Shown: piece after piece, positions 17,046 through 24,091 of the stretch
How positions within the stretch are numbered: the first letter of the stretch is position 1
How the letters are laid out: each line of letters starts with the position of its first letter
Origin: Candidatus Actinomarinales bacterium
Lineage (GTDB): Bacteria > Actinomycetota > Acidimicrobiia > Actinomarinales > Actinomarinaceae
Length of the DNA: 41,127 nt
Assembly (NCBI GenBank): GCA_004214055.1
Contig: SGYT01000005.1
Location: 1-41,127 of the forward strand
Direction of reading: 5' to 3'
Position numbers and translations under genes: made by a program
Notes under the pieces: generated by a model
Database searches by the model: none
Told to the model about the DNA's origin: nothing
Seen by the model: the letters and a program-made list of their open reading frames with translations, nothing else

Positions 17046-18616
17046 CTTGGTACGATTACGAGCTGCCCTTCACTAATATTTCCAACTATCTCAACATACC
17101 CATCCGTAAATACCCCTATTTCAACTCCTACATAAGTACTGTCAACTCCAGATTCTCCCGAGAAAACTTCTGTTTCTGAATCTCCATTATAGATTTCAAC
17201 AGCGTAGCCTCCTTCAGCAAGAGCAATCAAAGCGTTGACTGGTACATAAAGAACGTCTTGAGATACTTCTGTTGTTACAAATACTTTTACTGGTGCTTGG
17301 TCATATATATCTATTTCTTCAGGGTTTGTAACGTCTAATTTAACTTGGATAAAGTTTCCGGTTTGTGTTTCTGTTACTACTTGGTCTATAAATTTAATGG
17401 TTGTGTCTGTTCTTTCGTCTGTTGGAAGCTCTATCTCAACATTTTCGCCTAAAGCAACAGTATCTTGATCTGCTGCAGGAAGCCAAAATAAAACCTCTAT
17501 CCCAGTAGAAGAAATATTGTACATCTGTCCGTTTATTGTTACTGCTCCACCAACTTTATTTATATAGGAACCGACAATTAAAGGAGTTGATGAAGCGTAT
17601 GCATTTGTAGGGCTAAATGTTTCAGATTTTGCTGTTAACTCTAAGTCTTCAAGTTCCTCTTTTGCCTTTGCTAGTTCTGCTTCCTGGTCAATCCCTTCGT
17701 TATATGCTTCAAGTGCATCATCATAAGCTTTTTGAGCTGTTTCTACTGCTAGTGCTTCTGTTGCATCTATTTCGGACTCTTTTCCTTCTTCCAGAGCTTT
17801 TATTCTTTTTTGTTTTTCAATAGATTGTTCGAGATCTTCTATTTCACCATCTAAAGTTCCTGCTGCTTTTTTTTCTTTTGTTTCAGGATTTGTCTCGTCT
17901 CTTAATAGTGTTATAGACTCTTCTGAAGCTTTTATGGAGGTGTCAGCAGCTTTCCATGCTGCGCTTTCTTCTGTTGCACTCTCTTTGGCATCATCTAGTT
18001 TTTTCTTTTTGTCGTTTACTTGAGCAATAGTTGTTCCTCCTGATGATATAGTGTCTTCTATTACTTCTATTGAATCTTTTTTAGCGTTGATTGCTACCTG
18101 TTCAGAAGGGGTTATTTCTGATTTTGTTTCAATTTTATAGTCTATATAAAGCCTATTTAGCATTGATGATGTTGTCTCATCAAATTTTTCATCGGCTATA
18201 AAGCCTTCTTCGGCATACCCAAGTGAGATTAATGCTTCTTCAACTTGTTTAATATCTGGTCCTTCATCTGATGTTAAGTCAAGAGTTCTATAAAAAGGTG
18301 TGGAGCCTTCCAAAAGGATGACTGGTTTATTATCTACAGCATAAAGCACTTGTCCATAATTAATAACTGTTCCTTCTTCTGGTAGATAGGTTATAACTCC
18401 AGTAATTGAAGAGTTCAACACTGCCTTATCAACCTGGCTTAGGGTGCCGTTATATTCTTCTTTTTTTGCTAAATCTCCTTTAGAGATTTTAACAGTAGTT
18501 AACTCAAGGGTTTTCTGAGTAGATAAGGAGGCTGTATTTTGAGAACCAAAATAAAATGAAGCAGCACCTACAGTAATAATGACTATCCCTATAATTATGT
18601 TTTTTCTTGAAATCAT
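17042..18616 (-). CDS. MacA/HlyD-like adaptor with peptidoglycan-binding-like insert and coiled coil
   Basis: N-terminal TM; GVITYLPEEGTVINYGQVLYAVDNKPVILLEG; DEGPDIKQVEEALISLGYAEEGFIADEKFDETTSSMLNRL; acidic/basic coiled coil; ISEGQLVIVP end. Confidence 0.85.
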   Translation of the reverse strand: MISRKNIIIGIVIITVGAASFYFGSQNTASLSTQKTLELTTVKISKGDLAKKEEYNGTLSQVDKAVLNSSITGVITYLPEEGTVINYGQVLYAVDNKPVILLEGSTPFYRTLDLTSDEGPDIKQVEEALISLGYAEEGFIADEKFDETTSSMLNRLYIDYKIETKSEITPSEQVAINAKKDSIEVIEDTISSGGTTIAQVNDKKKKLDDAKESATEESAAWKAADTSIKASEESITLLRDETNPETKEKKAAGTLDGEIEDLEQSIEKQKRIKALEEGKESEIDATEALAVETAQKAYDDALEAYNEGIDQEAELAKAKEELEDLELTAKSETFSPTNAYASSTPLIVGSYINKVGGAVTINGQMYNISSTGIEVLFWLPAADQDTVALGENVEIELPTDERTDTTIKFIDQVVTETQTGNFIQVKLDVTNPEEIDIYDQAPVKVFVTTEVSQDVLYVPVNALIALAEGGYAVEIYNGDSETEVFSGESGVDSTYVGVEIGVFTDGYVEIVGNISEGQLVIVPR

Positions 18617-18649
18617 ATTTATTAATTTTACCCTTAGTTGTAGATTACC

Positions 18650-19183
18650 TTACTTGTCTGTTCTTGAGGCTGTTCTTTCTGGTTCACACTCCTCTAAATA
18701 CTCTTTAATTATTTCTCTGTCTTCCCCTGCTTCACTTAAATTTAGCTTTGGATCGTCTTGTGTGGGATCTGGTATATTCAAGCCTTTATCTCTTAAGCAT
18801 TGGGCTAGTTCTAAGCTTTCATCAAATTTTTTTGCTTGTTCTTCTGGGTTAACGGACTCTCTGTCTGGCCATAATTCATTTTCTTGTATACAGCTCTCTA
18901 CATCCTCCATTATTTCTCCTCCTTCTTCTCTACCTTTTTCTTTCCCTTCTTCATTTCTATTCATTTGTTGTAACATAGATTTTAAATCTTGAATATCAAA
19001 AGGTGTCTGGAGATCGTATCCTTTAGTGTTCAAACATTCAGTAAGAACTAATGGATAATCTTCCTCAGTAATAACTTCTGTTTCTTGAGCCCTAGTATTT
19101 ATGTCAGTTAAAGTCGCTACACCTTGGTCTTTGTTGTTAGAACACGCAACAAGAAATATTAAAAGAAATACTATTTTTCTCAT
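18650..19183 (-). CDS. Two-module Cys-motif lipoprotein
   Basis: Signal peptide MRKIVFLLIFLVAC (lipobox); LTECLNTKGYDLQTP...ESC and LAQCLRDKGLNIPDP...EEC. Confidence 0.85.
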   Translation of the reverse strand: MRKIVFLLIFLVACSNNKDQGVATLTDINTRAQETEVITEEDYPLVLTECLNTKGYDLQTPFDIQDLKSMLQQMNRNEEGKEKGREEGGEIMEDVESCIQENELWPDRESVNPEEQAKKFDESLELAQCLRDKGLNIPDPTQDDPKLNLSEAGEDREIIKEYLEECEPERTASRTDK

Positions 19184-19195
19184 ATAGCGAATACT

Positions 19196-19780
19196 TTAAT
19201 CGTTTTCTTCCCTGAGGTCTTCTGGAACTTCGTATCCATTTTCTGTTATGCATTCCCTCACCATGGCCCTTAGGTCTTTTGCTGATATTACACCTGTTAT
19301 AACATATTGTGGAAGAGTGTCTCTTAAGCCGTTTTCACTTGTTGGATCTGGAACGTCTAAACCTTTTTCTCTTATACATTGTGCTATCTCTAACTCTGCA
19401 TCTAGTATTTCTGCTTGCTGTTCTGGGGTTGCCTGATCTCTAGCATCAAGTGGAACATCATATTCTTCAGCACATTTTTCTATTAGTGAATAAAATTCTT
19501 CTCGCTCTTCTTGATTCATTTCTACAAAAATAGGAGTTAATATTCTTCTTAAATCACCAGGTTTTTTTGGGTCTTCTAGTTCATAATTATTATCTCTAAT
19601 ACATTGTGCAAGCAATAGCTCTGAATCAGCCCAGGAACGCTCTTCTGGGGTAATAATTGTTGTTGTAGTGGAATCCATACCCTCTAGGGAGAGTACTCCT
19701 TGTTCTTCATCGTTGCTAAAAAAAGAACAGGAAGAAATTAGTAGAAAAACAACTAAGAACAAAGGAGTTCTTCTGTTCAT
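19196..19780 (-). CDS. Two-module Cys-motif lipoprotein
   Basis: Signal peptide MNRRTPLFLVVFLLISSC; LAQCIRDNNYELEDP...EKC and IAQCIREKGLDVPDP...REC. Confidence 0.85.
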   Translation of the reverse strand: MNRRTPLFLVVFLLISSCSFFSNDEEQGVLSLEGMDSTTTTIITPEERSWADSELLLAQCIRDNNYELEDPKKPGDLRRILTPIFVEMNQEEREEFYSLIEKCAEEYDVPLDARDQATPEQQAEILDAELEIAQCIREKGLDVPDPTSENGLRDTLPQYVITGVISAKDLRAMVRECITENGYEVPEDLREEND

Positions 19781-19783
19781 TTT

Positions 19784-20218
19784 TTAAGTTGTTCCTAACT
19801 TTTTCTTAAGATCATCAGTAATTGTTGTCGGTTTGCTTGTTTTCATGTCCGTATAAACATGAACTATTTCAGAGGCACTAGCTAACTCTCCTGTTTCTTT
19901 TATGAACATGGCCATTATCCATGTCATGCTGGTGTTTCCTACGTCTTTTATTTTTAAACCAACTTCTATTTCATCATCAAAATACAAAGGTTTATTGTAC
20001 TGCACAATAACTTGTACTGTATGAAAGTCTTTGTTTGTTTCTTCTATTTCTTTTTCGTAGTCGTAATCTAAGTCTCTGAAATATTCAACAACTGCCTGGT
20101 CGTAAAAAGCTAGATAATTTGCGTTATGCATTATTCCTTGTGGATCAAGTTCGTAATATCTTATCCTTGTTTCCCAGAAAACTGTAAAATCTGATTTTGT
20201 GACCTCTATCTTTGACAT
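19784..20218 (-). CDS. Hotdog-fold acyl-CoA thioesterase (YbgC/4HBT-like)
   Basis: TRIRYYELDPQGIMHNANYLAFYDQAVVEYFRDLDYDY. Confidence 0.88.
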   Translation of the reverse strand: MSKIEVTKSDFTVFWETRIRYYELDPQGIMHNANYLAFYDQAVVEYFRDLDYDYEKEIEETNKDFHTVQVIVQYNKPLYFDDEIEVGLKIKDVGNTSMTWIMAMFIKETGELASASEIVHVYTDMKTSKPTTITDDLKKKLGTT

Positions 20219-20220
20219 GG

Positions 20221-21423
20221 TTATACGAATATCTGAGTTTTTGGCTCAATACCTCCAGTTAAAGGCATTGCATATTCAAAAAATTCGTTTGTAACATAAG
20301 GCTTGTTTTGATCAAGAAAATCTTTTGGCATAACTTTTGTATTTTTTGCAACCTTTTCAAGCTCAACAAGGTCAACCTCACAATAATATTTTTCGGAAAG
20401 CTGTCTTTTTAATATAATAGATCCGCTATTTTCAGTTTTTGAGGCAATAACAGCATGTTGACCTACTCTTTCTGCTTCGTCTGCATCAATCTCTGAAACA
20501 TCTGCCAAAAAAGATCTCTGAAGATACCCGAAAGTGTCTGCTCTTACTCTTGCTCCTTGTATGTTTTCTGAAACAATGTTTGCAAGTGTGTCTCCTAAGG
20601 CTCCTGAGCCTGATAATTGAATGTTCCCATGGCTGTCTTTTTTACCAGCAAGTCCTGACCCAGATTGATCAGCATAGGTTTGTAGAAAATATTCCCCTTT
20701 TTCATTATGAACCCCTTCTGAAACAGCTACTAGACACCTTCCTAGTGACTCATATACTTCTTTTACTTCCTTAACAAAACTATCTATATTAAATATCTTT
20801 TCTGGAACATAAACTAAATGGGGTCCATCTTCCTCTGTAGATTTACCTAATGTACTTGCTGCTGTAAGCCATCCGGCATGTCTTCCCATTAATATATTTA
20901 TTTTTACACCTTTTAAGCTTCTGGTATCAGCATCATCTCCTTGGAAACCGTGAGCAACAAACCTTGCTGCAGAACCATAACCTGGGCAATGGTCTGTTTC
21001 AAGTAGATCATTGTCTACTGTTTTTGGTATATGAAATGCTTTCATGTCATAATTTGCACTATCTGCTCCTTTTTTAATTAGATGAGCTGTTTCTGCAGAA
21101 TCATTACCTCCTATGTAGTAAAAGTTTCTTATGTTTTGTTTTTCAAATATCGATATAAGTTTTTCAATGTTGCTTTCACTTGGTTTTTTTCTAACAGAGC
21201 CTAGTGCTGCTGCTGGACTTTTTCCTATTCCGTAGAGCTGTGATTCAGATAATGATGATAAATCAACAAAATCTTCTGACAACATACCTTCTAGGCCGTG
21301 CTTTGCTCCTAGTATTTCATCAAAATTTTGATTGAGAGATTCTTTTATAAAGCCAACTAAGGATCTATTAATAACTGCGGTTGGTCCGCCAGATTGTCCT
21401 ATAACAGCTTTTCCTGCTGACAT
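20221..21423 (-). CDS. 6-phosphofructokinase family, probably PPi-type
   Basis: GQSGGPTAVINRSL; YIGGNDSAETAHLI; HIPKTVDNDL; MGRHAGWLTAAS. Confidence 0.9.
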   Translation of the reverse strand: MSAGKAVIGQSGGPTAVINRSLVGFIKESLNQNFDEILGAKHGLEGMLSEDFVDLSSLSESQLYGIGKSPAAALGSVRKKPSESNIEKLISIFEKQNIRNFYYIGGNDSAETAHLIKKGADSANYDMKAFHIPKTVDNDLLETDHCPGYGSAARFVAHGFQGDDADTRSLKGVKINILMGRHAGWLTAASTLGKSTEEDGPHLVYVPEKIFNIDSFVKEVKEVYESLGRCLVAVSEGVHNEKGEYFLQTYADQSGSGLAGKKDSHGNIQLSGSGALGDTLANIVSENIQGARVRADTFGYLQRSFLADVSEIDADEAERVGQHAVIASKTENSGSIILKRQLSEKYYCEVDLVELEKVAKNTKVMPKDFLDQNKPYVTNEFFEYAMPLTGGIEPKTQIFV

Positions 21424-21427
21424 CTAT

Positions 21428-22336
21428 TTAGCTCCCGCTTTGATACACCGAAAGGAAGCCAAGGTACGATTCAGCTATTTCATTAACCGCCTCTTCCCTT
21501 GTTTTTTCTCCCTCGTGAAAACCTTTAAGTGCATTCCAGAATATAGACCTTCCTATGGCAAAACCCCTGTATCCGTCTACAGATGATCCTGCCCTCAGCC
21601 ATTCGTTGACTTTTTGGTCACTTGCACCTCTGCCTAAAACAACTGCCATAACATTTTCTCTGTCTCCTGTTTTTATTGCGGCAGCTACATTTTCACAATC
21701 TTCTGATGTATCAAGGCCTTCTATTTTCCAAATATCTGGGTCTGCTCCTCTTTCTCTCATTTCTTCAACTACCCTGACTGCTAGTTTGGGTCTAATTTCT
21801 GAATCATATCGAGCTTGATCGTTTTCGACAGATGCAAGTTGTTCTTCAGTTGCTGGGACAAGAAACTCTAAAAGAAATTTTTTACCGTTTTCACTTAACC
21901 AATCAGACAATTCTTTAATCCTGCTTCCTTGAGTTTCCCTTATTTCTTCTTCGTCATCAGGGTTCCATCGAACAAGAATTTTTACAAAATCGGCTCCTAC
22001 TTCCTTAATTTTTTCTCCAAACTGATCGCCATATTCAAAGTCAAAAACTTTCTGTCCTGATTTTTCAACTGGTGCAGCAAATTTAATATTCATCTCTTTT
22101 GCTTTTTCTTGAACTTCTAGACCAAAAGTTTCATCAACGAGTATTGCAGGGTCTCCACCTGCTATTCCAGATTCTTTAGCTTTTAGAAAACCATCAAATA
22201 TGATTTGTTTCATTTCGCTAACTTTATTTGCTTCCCCTTCAGTTGGTTCTCTTCCTTCTACTCCTAAAAGTCCTTTTGTTATGGTGCCTCTATGGTCAAA
22301 AGCTAATATATATAAATCTTCTGAGTAGCCTTTCAT
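21428..22336 (-). CDS. DUF2090 / class I-type aldolase (IolC C-terminal-like)
   Basis: LYILAFDHRGT; GADFVKILVRWNPDD; LLEFLVPAT; DIWKIEGLD; VLGRGAS; GFAIGRSIFWNAL. Confidence 0.8.
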   Translation of the reverse strand: MKGYSEDLYILAFDHRGTITKGLLGVEGREPTEGEANKVSEMKQIIFDGFLKAKESGIAGGDPAILVDETFGLEVQEKAKEMNIKFAAPVEKSGQKVFDFEYGDQFGEKIKEVGADFVKILVRWNPDDEEEIRETQGSRIKELSDWLSENGKKFLLEFLVPATEEQLASVENDQARYDSEIRPKLAVRVVEEMRERGADPDIWKIEGLDTSEDCENVAAAIKTGDRENVMAVVLGRGASDQKVNEWLRAGSSVDGYRGFAIGRSIFWNALKGFHEGEKTREEAVNEIAESYLGFLSVYQSGS

Positions 22337-22344
22337 CTTTTTCC

Positions 22345-23310
22345 TTACACTGTTTCTTTTTGTTTCCTTGTTCTTGAGTATACAAATAAACCCAGAAAGA
22401 TGAACAGTACTAGATAAAGTATGTTGTTTTCAAAAACTGGGGGGTTTTGTATTTCTTCAAAATATTCATTCAAATAAATCAATCCCGGATCTTCTTCAGA
22501 TTGTGCAATTTCAGATAATGTATTAATTAAATCAACTGTGCTTACTCCCCAGTTGTTTGCAAGGTTTTCATTTAAAAAATAGACATTATCATTCTGAATA
22601 GCTCTAATTTCTTCCCAACCAATTCTTGTTGAAAGATCTTTGTTCAGATAATCAGAATGGCCAACCACAATTAAATTTGGATTTAAGTTTATGACTTCTT
22701 CTTCGGAAAATTCAGGATAACCACTACCAAATGGATCTTCTTTTAGGTTAGCTATGTTTTCAACTCCTAAAAGATTGTAAATTTCGCCTATAAAAGAGTT
22801 TTCGTTAACCGTATATATTCCGTATGTAAAACCAATTTCATGAAATACTGTAATGTTTTCTTGTGAAAAGTTTTCAATAATTTCAGCAATGTCATTTTTC
22901 ATTAAAGACACCAAGTCTGCTGCTTCTTCTGCTTTATCTATTAAAACTCCAATTTTTTCAATTTGAGAATAAACGTCTTCAAAGTTTTTTGCAGGTGGAA
23001 GTAGTGTGTAATTTATGTCTAAATCTTCTAGCCCTTCAACTATTCCATTGAAATCAAAAGCCACAACAACTAAATCTGGATTTAATTTCAGCAATTCTTC
23101 CGCAGTAATGGTAAATGCGTCTATTTTCTCAACAGATAGCTCTGTTTCAGAGAATGAGTCAACGCCGACTAAAAGATTCTCTCCTCCTAAAACCCTTATA
23201 ACCTCTGTGTGGGTTGTTGATAATGAAACAACTCTTTGTTCTCCATTTATGTCTTCAGATCCTGTACACATTGATATGAATGTGGCAAGAATTAGTAATT
23301 TATATTTCAT
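22345..23310 (-). CDS. BtuF-like periplasmic binding protein, predicted lipoprotein with C-terminal TM
   Basis: MKYKLLILATFISMC start (SD AGGAAAGGAA); RVVSLSTTHTEVIRVLGGENLLVGVD; LLKLNPDLVVVA; C-terminal NNILYLVLFIFLGLFVYSRTRKQ; downstream of cobalamin riboswitch. Confidence 0.85.
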   Translation of the reverse strand: MKYKLLILATFISMCTGSEDINGEQRVVSLSTTHTEVIRVLGGENLLVGVDSFSETELSVEKIDAFTITAEELLKLNPDLVVVAFDFNGIVEGLEDLDINYTLLPPAKNFEDVYSQIEKIGVLIDKAEEAADLVSLMKNDIAEIIENFSQENITVFHEIGFTYGIYTVNENSFIGEIYNLLGVENIANLKEDPFGSGYPEFSEEEVINLNPNLIVVGHSDYLNKDLSTRIGWEEIRAIQNDNVYFLNENLANNWGVSTVDLINTLSEIAQSEEDPGLIYLNEYFEEIQNPPVFENNILYLVLFIFLGLFVYSRTRKQKETV

Positions 23311-23379
23311 AATTTCCTTTCCTACCATGAGAAAAGACTGATACTCAATCCCTTCTCTCGAGGGTTTTTTTTAAGTTAA

Positions 23380-23458
23380 ACTAAAAAGTCGACCTGACTT
23401 ATCTTTCGAATTACAGTTGCGGGACAGTGCTAGATTTTCACTAACTTCGCTTTTTAAT
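23380..23458 (-). promoter_or_regulatory. Cobalamin riboswitch
   Basis: Minus strand: AAAAAGCGAAGTTAGTGAAAATCTAGCACTGTCCCGCAACTGTAATTCGAAAGATAAGTCAGGTCGACTTTTT, with closing AAAAAG/CTTTTT. Confidence 0.93.
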
Positions 23459-23484
23459 TTCTTTGTTTAAAAGATTCTAGCAAA

Positions 23485-24087
23485 TTATTTTTGTTCGTCT
23501 TCTTCGTTTGAGATATTTTTAAAAGATTCTGAAAGTGTTTGCTCTTCAATGTCTCTTGGTACGTCTGGTCTTGGCATTTCTGGATAGGCAGTTTCATTCT
23601 TTTCTTTGTTTCTTTCATCTCTCATTTTTTTTACTGTTCTAGATAGTGTCATAAAGACTGTTTCTTTGTTTTCATCTTTTTCTTTTTTTGTTCTTCTTTG
23701 TTTTATGACGGTTTCTTCCCCATATGACTCTTCTAAAACAACAACCTCTATCCCGCCAACAAGGTCTGAAACCAAATTATAGAAAAAAGCACCTATTGTT
23801 GCTAAGGCCGTCTGCGTTAATAAATATACTGTTGCTAAAAACACAACTGAGGAAAAAAGTGCTTCTATGTTTCCAACAAGAGAAGCATTTTCATCTAAAA
23901 GCGCAAGCCTTCTTGCAATGTCTTCCAGGCCCTGAGGTACTCCTGCGTTGATTAATAAAACCCATAAAATACAAAAGCCCAAAACAATAGTAAGAGCGAC
24001 AACAAAATTTAATACGAAAGTAACTTTTAAAACCGTCCAAGGATCTACCTTTCTTATTATTCTTCTTACTCTGTTTACTCTTACCAT
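23485..24087 (-). CDS. DUF3566-type membrane protein next to gyrA
   Basis: VRRIIRKVDPWTVLKVTFVLNFVVALTIVLGFCILWVLL; TALATIGAFFYNLVSDLVGGIEVVVLEE; position beside gyrA. Confidence 0.88.
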   Translation of the reverse strand: MVRVNRVRRIIRKVDPWTVLKVTFVLNFVVALTIVLGFCILWVLLINAGVPQGLEDIARRLALLDENASLVGNIEALFSSVVFLATVYLLTQTALATIGAFFYNLVSDLVGGIEVVVLEESYGEETVIKQRRTKKEKDENKETVFMTLSRTVKKMRDERNKEKNETAYPEMPRPDVPRDIEEQTLSESFKNISNEEDEQK

Positions 24088-24091
24088 TTTT

